From a virus: DNA of 51,999 bases. Every line of letters starts with the position of its first letter. Positions within the stretch are counted from its first letter, which is position 1. The stretch covers positions 1-51,999 of IMG/VR virus record IMGVR_UViG_3300045742_000120; one strand, given 5' to 3'. The notes below the pieces were generated by a model. The model searched no databases, was not told the DNA's origin, and was given only the letters and a program-made list of their open reading frames with translations. The position numbers were made by a program, and so were the translations under genes. Below are positions 34,712 to 41,736 of this stretch, piece after piece.

Positions 34712-34987
34712 ATGCCAAAGACAACGAATGAGATCACAGCCGAGCAGGCTAAAATTGATTCCAACTTAACACTGGATGAGCTATTTGTGAAAACAAAAGG
34801 CTACCCCCTTAAAATGCCTTTAGTGCTTATTGACCATCTTACCAATTACCAAAAAGCTTACCATGCCCATGAGGGCACACGTATAAACCGTGACAAGCTG
34901 CTGGCAATAGTGGTGCAGCGCAGTTTACAATATTTGGAACGGGAAGCCACTAAGATGGAAAAGGCTGTTGCTGAGCGCAGCAATTAA
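34712..34987 (+). CDS. Small helical protein before the nuclease
   Basis: A 91-residue protein; start ATG 34712 chosen over an upstream extension that runs through the leader hairpin. Helical, with LKMPLVLIDHLTNYQKAYHA and a basic stretch (RINRDKLL) that could be a ribbon-helix-helix or wHTH. First gene of the recombination operon, so a regulator is possible. Not recognised. Confidence 0.45.
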   Translation: MPKTTNEITAEQAKIDSNLTLDELFVKTKGYPLKMPLVLIDHLTNYQKAYHAHEGTRINRDKLLAIVVQRSLQYLEREATKMEKAVAERSN

Positions 34988-35028
34988 GCCCGGTTAACTA
35001 TTTTGATCATTCAACAAACAATAACAAA

Positions 35029-36087
35029 ATGCAAACAGAAAACAACAGTGCCGAGCCTATTGCTTTAAGCATAGAGCAGGCGATGGCCTTATATTTTGAT
35101 GAGGACGCTTTAAGGCTGCCAAGCGTGCAGATGTACCGGGTGGATATTGGTGGTAACAGGTGTTATTATACCGTTACATATACGGAAGATGGTGAGCCTG
35201 TTATTGACTTTTATGCCGGGGTTACTACCTTAATCCAAGCAACAACGCCAACGGGCATAGGGCTTATAAAATACTTCATGCAAAAGGGTGAGGACGCTGA
35301 TGAATACAAAGAAGAACGGGCGACATACGGCACGATAATGCACATAATTTTTGAAAAGATTATGAAGCAATACCTGCAAAAGTCAACGTTTGATTTTGAC
35401 AGCATCCCGGAAATAACCGTTGCTTACTTTGATGAAAAAGAAAAGGAATTAACTACCAGCATTTTTAATGAGTTTACCCGTGATTTAAAGCAGGATGCTG
35501 TTGGCTTTGTGCAGTTCCTTATTGACACCAATTTTAAGCCTATAGCTATTGAAATGCCATTAGCCTGCAAAAGGCTAAAAACAGCGGGCACGATGGATTT
35601 ATTTGGCACTATTGAGGTTGATGAATATGGTGACTTTGGTGAAGTGTATAAGACGACAAGGGCTGGACACTACAAAAAGGGCGATGTAAAATTGACGAAG
35701 GGGAAAGTTGAGTACCATGCAATAGTGGATTTTAAGTCGGGCAGGAAAGGTACCTATACTGCGCATGAAATACAGCTTAGCTTTTATGAGGCTGCCTTTA
35801 AAGAAAACTTCCCTGAGTTTGCTGATACCCCGGTTAAGCTTTATAATTTAAGACCTAAAGATTGGCGTTCAAGCCCCGGTTATATTTTGACTGACCAGAC
35901 AGGTAAGCAGTCACAAAGGAAGTTAGAACTACTTAGTGAGCTGTATTATATTGACAACCAAATTGGGACGTCTAAAAAAACCGTCGTTAGTGGGGTAATA
36001 GATTTTTCTGCACCGGATTTGCAGGGCAATTACCAGACCGTAACGATGGAGGAAATTATTACTAACAGGCATACAAATACCCAATAA
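35029..36087 (+). CDS. PD-(D/E)XK exonuclease, RecB/Cas4-like
   Basis: A 352-residue protein with the nuclease core in order: YGTIMHIIFE (residues 100-109, His105 and Glu109), IEMPLACKRLKTAGTMD (174-190, Asp190), IVDFKSGR (232-239, Asp234 and Lys236), and HEIQLSFYE (246-254, the QxxxY motif). Such phage enzymes trim double-stranded DNA ends to make 3' tails for annealing, or process replication intermediates. The leader is AACAAACAATAACAAAATG. It is followed by the gp3-like gene, like exonuclease-annealing protein pairs. Confidence 0.8.
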   Translation: MQTENNSAEPIALSIEQAMALYFDEDALRLPSVQMYRVDIGGNRCYYTVTYTEDGEPVIDFYAGVTTLIQATTPTGIGLIKYFMQKGEDADEYKEERATYGTIMHIIFEKIMKQYLQKSTFDFDSIPEITVAYFDEKEKELTTSIFNEFTRDLKQDAVGFVQFLIDTNFKPIAIEMPLACKRLKTAGTMDLFGTIEVDEYGDFGEVYKTTRAGHYKKGDVKLTKGKVEYHAIVDFKSGRKGTYTAHEIQLSFYEAAFKENFPEFADTPVKLYNLRPKDWRSSPGYILTDQTGKQSQRKLELLSELYYIDNQIGTSKKTVVSGVIDFSAPDLQGNYQTVTMEEIITNRHTNTQ

Positions 36088-36088
36088 T

Positions 36089-36871
36089 ATGGAACCCGAA
36101 AAGATTGGTAGAATAAAAAGGAATGCACCTACAGCATCACTACCCCTGCCCTTAATTGGGAAGATTAAAATAGGTGAAAAAAAAGAGGGTAAAGGTGGCC
36201 GTGAATACCCTGTTAGTTTGGATTATTTTAAGGCTACCGGTGACTATGCGCAGATGTTTTTCAACGAATTTGGTGATAAGCCAAACAGGATTCAAATAAT
36301 ATTTGCCACCGACGACAATAGGCATAGCTGCTTAGAGGAGTATGATGCCCGTGACCCGGAAGGCCGGAGGGCTGGCTATGGGAATGGTGTTGATATTTAC
36401 CTGTTTGAAGCCAATGAGCAGCACCCTGAAAAGGGGGAGTATAAAAAATATAATGCTGATAATGATAAGGCTTATATTAAAAATTATACTGCTGAGCATA
36501 AATTAAAATGGTCTGTGGTGTTGACGCTGCACTTTATCATCCCTGCCATACGTGGTGTCTTTGGCCTGTGGCGTTTCCAGACCAGGGGCAGTAAAAGCAG
36601 CATCGGGCAAATAGTGCAGGCTTTTGATAATGTCAAAGAAGCAGCCGGTACAATTATTAACATCCCTTTTGACATATCTGTGGCTAAGGTTAAAAGCCAA
36701 AAGCCAGGCAGCAAAAGTGTCTTTCCCGTGGTGTCTTTGATACCTAATATTGGAACAGATAATTTGGAGTTAGTCCACAATTACCTAAAGCAAGGTGGTG
36801 ACATACGAAAAGCAGGTATGCTTTCGGGTGAAAAGATAGAACTATTGGAAGCCCCAAAGAAGGAAGAATAA
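36089..36871 (+). CDS. gp3/RDF-like DNA recombination protein
   Basis: A 260-residue protein. The plan matches the Gp3-like (recombination directionality factor-like) family: GKIKIGEKKEGKGGREYPVS at the start, LDYFKATG, IQIIFATDD, and LTLHFIIPAIRGVFGLWRFQ with TRGSKSSIGQI (about 150-180) then IINIPFDISVAKVK. In phages with serine integrases, Gp3 reverses integration; elsewhere relatives sit beside exonucleases, and a DNA-binding or annealing role is likely. No integrase is in this window, so I favour the second reading. Start is two bases after the nuclease stop. Confidence 0.6.
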   Translation: MEPEKIGRIKRNAPTASLPLPLIGKIKIGEKKEGKGGREYPVSLDYFKATGDYAQMFFNEFGDKPNRIQIIFATDDNRHSCLEEYDARDPEGRRAGYGNGVDIYLFEANEQHPEKGEYKKYNADNDKAYIKNYTAEHKLKWSVVLTLHFIIPAIRGVFGLWRFQTRGSKSSIGQIVQAFDNVKEAAGTIINIPFDISVAKVKSQKPGSKSVFPVVSLIPNIGTDNLELVHNYLKQGGDIRKAGMLSGEKIELLEAPKKEE

Positions 36872-36880
36872 ACAACAGGT

Positions 36881-36909
36881 GCCTGCCTGGCTACCGGGCA
36901 GGCACCACC
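36881..36909 (+). promoter_or_regulatory. Strong intergenic hairpin, GGTGCC family
   Basis: GGTGCCTGCCTGG pairs with CCGGGCAGGCACC (13 pairs, one G-U) around a three-base loop, right after the stop of the gp3-like gene (TAAACAACAGGTGCC). No T-run follows; the next gene has an A-rich leader. Likely an mRNA processing or stability element. Confidence 0.6.
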
Positions 36910-36923
36910 AAAACAAACAAACG

Positions 36924-38072
36924 ATGAAAGAAGCATTTGAAGCGCGAAAGCTAGACGGTGAAATAAACATAAAGCTAAGCGCAGGCAGGCGATGGTCTGC
37001 TGATAAAGCAACAGTCTGCAGCCAGATTATTACAATTGTTGAAAGATATGCTGCATTGGGTTACCGGCTTACTTTGAGGCAGCTTTATTATCAATTGGTA
37101 GCTGCTGACTATATACCGAACCATGATAAAGTATACAGCAAGCTAAGCAGCATTTTAGACGACCTCCGGTATTCCGGGAAAGTAGATTGGGCAGCAATTG
37201 AAGACCGTGGCCGGGTACCTTATTTGCCTTATTGGGTACATAGTATTAAAGATGCGCTCGATGATACTGCCAGCCATTACCGGCTCAACAGGCAGCAGGG
37301 GCAGGACACTGTTATTGAGGTGTGGACTGAGAAGGATGCTATAAGTGGCATTTTAAAGCGCATTACCACCAAGTTTCATGTTAATTTGGTTGTGAACAAA
37401 GGCTACTCTAGTTCCAGTGCTATGCACAAGGCTTACCAGCGTTTTGCAGGCTACATAAATGAAGGTAAAAAAGTTATTGTTTTATACTTTGGTGACCATG
37501 ACCCTTCTGGCCTGGATATGGTGCGGGATATTTACAGCAGGATTATGTTTTTCTTAGCAGCCGGTGACCTTTTAGATACTGATGACGGAACCTTAATTGG
37601 GGGTAAGATTATTGAGTGGTGGCTAGATAATGACTTGCAAGCTATGCCCGATGAGTGGCTGGCTGCTGCTGAGTATGTTATTGCATATAACAACGGTGAA
37701 AAATCTTCCTACACTAAGTTTGCTAAGTGTATGCTAGAATATAACAGGCTAAAAAACCAGCAGTTTATAATAGAAAATAACCTTTTTGTGGTGCAGCCTA
37801 TTGGCTTGACTATGGAGCAGATAGAGGATTTTAACCCACCACCAAACCCGGCAAAGCTTACTGACCCCCGTGCTAAATGGTATGTTGAACAATTTGGTGA
37901 TATATCCTGGGAGGTTGATGCTATTGAACCCACAGCGATGGAAAAGATTGTGGAGGATGCTATATTGGAAATAATAGACGAACAGCAGTACCAGGGTGTT
38001 TTAAGCAGGGAAAAGAGGGAGCGTAATTTCATCCTTAATGTTGCCAAAAAATATGATAATGAGGAGGAGTAA
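36924..38072 (+). CDS. TOPRIM protein related to Spo11/TopoVI-A
   Basis: A 382-residue protein; start ATG 36924 follows the hairpin and an A-rich leader. N-terminal wHTH-like part with LTLRQLYYQLVAADYI (49-64) and KLSSILDDLRYSGKVDWAAI (73-92); then the TOPRIM core: VIEVWTEKDA (130-139) with Glu132 or Glu136, and VLYFGDHDPSGLDM (186-199) with Asp191 and Asp193. In TopoVI-A and Spo11 such residues bind metal for strand cleavage by a Tyr in the wHTH (Tyr55 or Tyr56 are candidates). It may nick DNA for replication or recombination. No TopoVI-B partner is seen. Confidence 0.7.
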   Translation: MKEAFEARKLDGEINIKLSAGRRWSADKATVCSQIITIVERYAALGYRLTLRQLYYQLVAADYIPNHDKVYSKLSSILDDLRYSGKVDWAAIEDRGRVPYLPYWVHSIKDALDDTASHYRLNRQQGQDTVIEVWTEKDAISGILKRITTKFHVNLVVNKGYSSSSAMHKAYQRFAGYINEGKKVIVLYFGDHDPSGLDMVRDIYSRIMFFLAAGDLLDTDDGTLIGGKIIEWWLDNDLQAMPDEWLAAAEYVIAYNNGEKSSYTKFAKCMLEYNRLKNQQFIIENNLFVVQPIGLTMEQIEDFNPPPNPAKLTDPRAKWYVEQFGDISWEVDAIEPTAMEKIVEDAILEIIDEQQYQGVLSREKRERNFILNVAKKYDNEEE

Positions 38073-38073
38073 C

Positions 38074-38304
38074 ATGACCACCGACGAGCAAAGGATTTAC
38101 AGCATTATGGTAAAGCAGGGCAACACCTTAGATGCAAAGCTTTATAAACTTACCTGTGGGTTTACGCTGGCTGATTGGAAGGCTATGCGAACCCCGGCTT
38201 ACTGGAAGGGCTTGGATGCTATACCAGTGAAAGAAACGGTTAAGCGGCTGCAGTACCAGCTCAGCAGCGTTTTAAATTACACCCACCAAACAGCAGAACA
38301 ATGA
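38074..38304 (+). CDS. Small basic protein, unknown
   Basis: A 76-residue protein; start ATG 38074 gives MTTDEQRIYS. Helical and basic, probably two or three helices. It directly follows the TOPRIM gene and may be its accessory. Not recognised. Confidence 0.45.
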   Translation: MTTDEQRIYSIMVKQGNTLDAKLYKLTCGFTLADWKAMRTPAYWKGLDAIPVKETVKRLQYQLSSVLNYTHQTAEQ

Positions 38305-38366
38305 TGTGTTTTACGGTTTTACTTTTACTACTACTTATTTTTAACTGGAAAGATCAAAATAACTAA
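38304..38366 (+). CDS. 20-residue hydrophobic micro-ORF
   Basis: ATG 38304 overlaps the stop of the previous gene (ATGATG / TGA) and encodes MCFTVLLLLLLIFNWKDQNN, a single membrane-like helix with a polar tail, ending just before the DUF5131 gene. It fills most of the gap between two genes and is translationally coupled. A real small membrane peptide is possible; a chance ORF cannot be ruled out. Confidence 0.35.
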   Translation: MCFTVLLLLLLIFNWKDQNN

Positions 38367-38369
38367 ACG

Positions 38370-39200
38370 ATGGCAGAGAATACGAAAATAGAATGGACAG
38401 ATCATACGGTGAACTTGTGGTGGGGCTGCACTAAGGTAAATGCAGGTTGTGATAACTGTTATGCTGAACACTTAAGTGACACCCGGTATAAAAATGACCT
38501 GTGGGGCGAAGGGGTGCCCCGTAAAGCGATTAAAAGCGCACTGCCTACCCTTAGTAAGCTGCAAGCTAAAGCAGCGGACAGGGGTGTGGTAGAAACGGTT
38601 TTTATGAGTTCCATGTGTGATATCTTTGAAAAGTCAAAGCCACTGATAGACCATAAAGGGGTGAAGCTTGGTTTAACCACCGGCGACCTGAGGAACGAAT
38701 TGTTTTTTAACATTGGTGAAGGCTGCTACCCTAATTTAATATTCTTATTCCTTACCAAAAGGCCGAGCAATATTAATAAGATGGTTCCTGCAGTATGGTT
38801 ATTTAACCCCCCGGACAATGTGGTATTTGGTGCCTCAGTAGCAAACCAGCAGGCTGCAAATGATGTAGCCCGGCACTTTAAAGGGGTTACCGGTAAAAAG
38901 TTTTTAAGCGTGGAGCCGATGCTTGGAAAAATAGGCTTAAGCCCTTTTGTTGATGTGGCAATGGATTACAATAAAGCAATTACTAAAATGCTGGTCGATT
39001 GGGTTATTGTTGGCGGTGAAAGTGGCGACAACAAAAGGCCGTTCGACCCTAATTGGGCACGGATTATAAAAGGCTTTTGCAGTGTTACAAAGACCCCGTT
39101 TTTTATGAAGCAGTGGGATAAGGTGCAGCCAATACCTGATGATTTAATGATAAGGGAGTTTCCGGAATACCTTATTGATGCAAAGCCACCAAGTTTATGA
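38370..39200 (+). CDS. DUF5131 (phage Gp37/Gp68) family protein
   Basis: A 276-residue protein with the family's N-terminal signature: WTDHTVNLWWGCTKVNAGCD followed by NCYAE, giving Cys20, Cys27 and Cys30 (C-x6-C-x2-C), likely an Fe-S or radical-SAM-like site. Later parts fit too: LFLTKRPSNI (about 125), GASVANQ (about 150), SVEPMLG (about 176) and VIVGGESG (about 211). Widespread in phages; the reaction is not established. Confidence 0.85.
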   Translation: MAENTKIEWTDHTVNLWWGCTKVNAGCDNCYAEHLSDTRYKNDLWGEGVPRKAIKSALPTLSKLQAKAADRGVVETVFMSSMCDIFEKSKPLIDHKGVKLGLTTGDLRNELFFNIGEGCYPNLIFLFLTKRPSNINKMVPAVWLFNPPDNVVFGASVANQQAANDVARHFKGVTGKKFLSVEPMLGKIGLSPFVDVAMDYNKAITKMLVDWVIVGGESGDNKRPFDPNWARIIKGFCSVTKTPFFMKQWDKVQPIPDDLMIREFPEYLIDAKPPSL

Positions 39201-39418
39201 AACCAATAAAGGGCAGAATACAGCAGCTAAGGGAGGATGAGCCGGAGCTATTTAATAAGCTTGCCAGGCTGCACCCTTTGTACCTGCAGCGGCCACCAAA
39301 CAAGCCACAGGAGGAACCTGTTGGTGGGTGGCTTTATGAAGCTTTAAACAGCTATGTGGAAAGCGGTGATAGTTTAACGGCTGAGGAGGTTTTAGCTAAG
39401 CTTAAAGAAAATTATTAA
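39197..39418 (+). CDS. Small protein coupled to DUF5131 gene
   Basis: A 73-residue protein with ATGA overlap. Helix-Pro-rich-helix layout (ELFNKLARLHPLYLQRPPNK). No known family. Ends the recombination operon. Confidence 0.45.
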   Translation: MKPIKGRIQQLREDEPELFNKLARLHPLYLQRPPNKPQEEPVGGWLYEALNSYVESGDSLTAEEVLAKLKENY

Positions 39419-39439
39419 TCACTAATGTTTAATAATATT

Positions 39440-39469
39440 TTTTATTACAAAACCTTTTACGCATATTTG
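39440..39469 (+). promoter_or_regulatory. Early promoter with single operator, copy 4
   Basis: TTTTATTACAAAAC (39440-39453) matches 14 of 15 positions of the half-operator at 50923. CATATTTG (39462-39469) would be the -7 element. No TTTG at -33. The transcript would start near 39475, right before the structured leader. Confidence 0.5.
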
Positions 39470-39485
39470 TTGACAAGAAACATAG

Positions 39486-39575
39486 CTAGTTTTTAAAAGA
39501 GGTAGAGGGCTTTTAAAAACTAGGAGGTCTCCCGACCACTTTATAGCCCCGTTGCACCTCTACTGCTTCGGGGCT
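39486..39575 (+). ncRNA. Structured leader RNA with possible kissing loops
   Basis: Hairpin 1: CTAGTTTTTAAAAG (39486-39499) pairs perfectly with 39510-39523 over 14 bp; its ten-base loop contains GTAGAGG (39502-39508). Hairpin 2: AGCCCCG (39545-39551) pairs with CGGGGCT (39569-39575); its 17-base loop contains CCTCTAC (39557-39563), the exact complement of GTAGAGG. A small stem GGTC/GACC (39526-39537) lies between. It sits in the leader of the 39603 gene, just after a promoter. It could be a cis-regulator or a phage small RNA. Hairpin 2 is followed by TAAATTTTT, so it might end transcription. Confidence 0.55.
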
Positions 39576-39602
39576 TAAATTTTTAAACAAACTAACAAAG
39601 CA

Positions 39603-40403
39603 ATGGAAAACATCAAGTACACAACAGACGGAAAAAAGGTGGCCATCGTTGGCAAGCTCAACAACACCGAAACCATCGTGCAGGAAATTTATGTGAGTGA
39701 TGGTAATGAGATACCAGCCGGGGAAAACTTTATTGTTAAGACCCTGCTGGATAAGCCTGCAGTATCTTGGAAGGAAAAGAACCTGGCGGACCTAGAGGCT
39801 AGGTACCAAAGTGAAAAGGCTGATATTGAGCGCAGAACTAAAGGGCTAAAAGAAGCACTGAGGGCGCAAATACCTATCCTCCGGGGGAAGATAAAAAACC
39901 TGCAGGGCTTTTGCAGTAGTGCCACAGCTAAGGAATTAGAACGGCTGGAAAGCTTTTTAGCAGGGGAATATAAGTACATGGTTAAGCTGTGCTACCATTC
40001 CCAAATATTGGCTTTTGATGATAGTGTGGCTGCTGTTGAGCGATACGAAAGCGATACAGGCATAAAGCTGCTGAGCCTGTTTGGTAAAAGTGATGGGAGC
40101 CTAAGCTGGCGACTTAGCCAATACCGTGACGGTAGTGGCAGCAGTTCAGAATTCCACCCGGCTAAAACATTGGAGGAGGCTAAGGAATTGCTTAATAATT
40201 ACATCGATGCTAAAGAGTCTTATAATAGCTACGATGTGGCAGAAATTAGAAAGCACAATTTGTTTTTTGACTTTAATAAACTGGATGCTTTCCGTATTAA
40301 AAGTGAGGAGGGGATGCTAAAAAATATAGCCGACACTGAGGCAAAGCTGGCAAAGCAAAAGGCTGAGTTTATTGAGTTACAAAAAAAATACCCACAGTTA
40401 TGA
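39603..40403 (+). CDS. Coiled-coil protein behind the structured leader
   Basis: A 266-residue protein with a beta-rich N-terminus (1-45), a long coiled coil (about 55-115), a middle globular part with SWRLSQYRDGSGSSSEFHPA, and a second coiled coil at the end (235-266). No enzyme motif. Coupled to YopX by ATGA. Confidence 0.5.
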   Translation: MENIKYTTDGKKVAIVGKLNNTETIVQEIYVSDGNEIPAGENFIVKTLLDKPAVSWKEKNLADLEARYQSEKADIERRTKGLKEALRAQIPILRGKIKNLQGFCSSATAKELERLESFLAGEYKYMVKLCYHSQILAFDDSVAAVERYESDTGIKLLSLFGKSDGSLSWRLSQYRDGSGSSSEFHPAKTLEEAKELLNNYIDAKESYNSYDVAEIRKHNLFFDFNKLDAFRIKSEEGMLKNIADTEAKLAKQKAEFIELQKKYPQL

Positions 40404-40768
40404 AAAACAGGATAGTGCGCTTTAGGTGCTGGGATATGAAGACAAAGCAGTGGAAGCAGCCTGCCAGGAATATTTATTTTGGCTTTGAAGTTGATGAGCC
40501 GGGCAGCCGGTGGGTGTTTACTGAGTTTAGTAATTATAAAACCCCTGCAGGTACCGACATTTTTGAGGGTGACCTTGTTGAATATTATAGCACAGGGTAT
40601 CAAAGGCTTTTAACAGGGGTTTGTTTTAAGAAAGAGGATGGTGGCTTTGCGGTAAAATTTTATTTAAACCAGGTTACCAATTGGATTACCACGGTAGACA
40701 AAGTATCTAAAGACTGCCAGGTGATAGGTAACATCTTCACAGGCCCACAGATCAAAGGGCTAACGTAA
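40400..40768 (+). CDS. YopX-family protein
   Basis: A 122-residue protein with YopX marks: RFRCWD near the start (7-12), GTDIFEGDLVEYY (51-63) and CQVIGNIFTGP (106-116). These proteins are common in phages of Bacillota and Bacteroidota and have a DNA/RNA-binding-like fold of unknown role. The central LMQYTGL-type motif is diverged here (FSNYKTPAG). Confidence 0.75.
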   Translation: MKNRIVRFRCWDMKTKQWKQPARNIYFGFEVDEPGSRWVFTEFSNYKTPAGTDIFEGDLVEYYSTGYQRLLTGVCFKKEDGGFAVKFYLNQVTNWITTVDKVSKDCQVIGNIFTGPQIKGLT

Positions 40769-40797
40769 TTTTTTAATGAGATACAAACAAACAAACA

Positions 40798-41733
40798 ATG
40801 AGTAAGAAGCAGAACACGATTATTAAAGTAGCCAGGAAGCAAAAGGATTATTCTATACAGGATAACCACGTTTTCCGGAACACCGGCTTAAGCTGGAAGG
40901 CCAAAGGGCTGCAGGGCTACGCTATGCAGCTCCCTGAGGATTGGGAGCTTAACCTGGCAGACCTGGAAAACAGGGCTACCGATGGCCGTGACAGTGTGAG
41001 CAGTGGCGTGGGGGAGCTTGTTAGGGCTGGCTACTGGTATAAGGAGCAGCTAAGGGAGCAGGGCAAGATGGCCGGGGTGAGGTATTGGGTATTTGAGCGA
41101 CCAGAATACAACACCTTTTTAATAGAGGCCACCACACCAAAAGCAGAAGAAGAACCGGCACCCACCGTAAACGGGTTTTCCGTAAACGGTAAAACCGTAA
41201 ACGGAGAAACCGTAAACGGGAAACCCGTAACTACTAAAGTATTAACTCCTACTAATACATTAAAGGGTAGTAATAATTTAGCTGCTGTTAAAATTGAACC
41301 ACAAATTGACATACCTGCGGACGTTGATTTTTTAGACCACGGGCGCAAGTATTTGAAAAATAAGCTAGGTGATAAATACGGTAACCTTAAAGGGCCAGAA
41401 TATTGGCTTAAGTGGGAGCTTAGTGAATTTCACAGCTATTGGGAGGACTTTGGTTATAAGCACCCCAAAGGCAAAAAGAAAGGGGAGGTAATATCCTTTA
41501 TGCGTTCATTCTCCACCTGGCTGAGCAATTGGGTGACCAGCAACAAAGTGAGGCAGTTCTGCCCCACCGACCCAAAGCACCCCAATAATGACCCACACGC
41601 GCAGCAGTACGGTGTCACCCCCGGTGGTAATGATGCTAGAGGGCAGGTGTATGACAGGCCGGTAAACAAGGCACTGACAAAGCCAGCCAGCGCACAGGGC
41701 AATAATTTAGCTGACAAGTTTAAAGCCCACTAA
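40798..41733 (+). CDS. Replication initiator protein with internal origin
   Basis: A 311-residue protein with a winged-helix-like N-terminus: HVFRNTGLSWKAKGLQGYAM (24-43) and LNLADLENRATDGRDSVSSG (51-70). Then a five-residue repeat (TVNG[K/E] type, about 122-144) that is encoded by DNA iterons, a spacer, and a C-terminal domain (about 175-250, DHGRKYLKNKLGDKYGNLKG ...) likely to contact the helicase. It lies just before dnaB, like lambda O before P and other phage initiators. Leader: AAACAAACAAACAATG. Confidence 0.7.
   Translation: MSKKQNTIIKVARKQKDYSIQDNHVFRNTGLSWKAKGLQGYAMQLPEDWELNLADLENRATDGRDSVSSGVGELVRAGYWYKEQLREQGKMAGVRYWVFERPEYNTFLIEATTPKAEEEPAPTVNGFSVNGKTVNGETVNGKPVTTKVLTPTNTLKGSNNLAAVKIEPQIDIPADVDFLDHGRKYLKNKLGDKYGNLKGPEYWLKWELSEFHSYWEDFGYKHPKGKKKGEVISFMRSFSTWLSNWVTSNKVRQFCPTDPKHPNNDPHAQQYGVTPGGNDARGQVYDRPVNKALTKPASAQGNNLADKFKAH
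41165..41290 (+). other. Putative replication origin: 15-bp iterons and AT-rich flank
   Basis: CCGTAAACGG occurs at 41165, 41180, 41195 and 41210, and as CCGTAA at 41225: exactly 15 bases apart. Each core has inverted ends (CCGT..ACGG). An AT-rich stretch follows (41231-41290, with TACTAAAGTATTAA and TAGTAATAATTTA). Iterons plus AT-rich DNA within the initiator gene is the layout of lambda-type origins. Confidence 0.7.
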
Positions 41734-41736
41734 GCG

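Noticed and set aside
39499-39525. Possible preQ1-I riboswitch (AGAGG and TTAAAAACTAG resemblance)
   Set aside because: The preQ1-I stem needs CCTCT directly before the A-rich tail; here the A-rich part pairs in a 14-bp hairpin instead.
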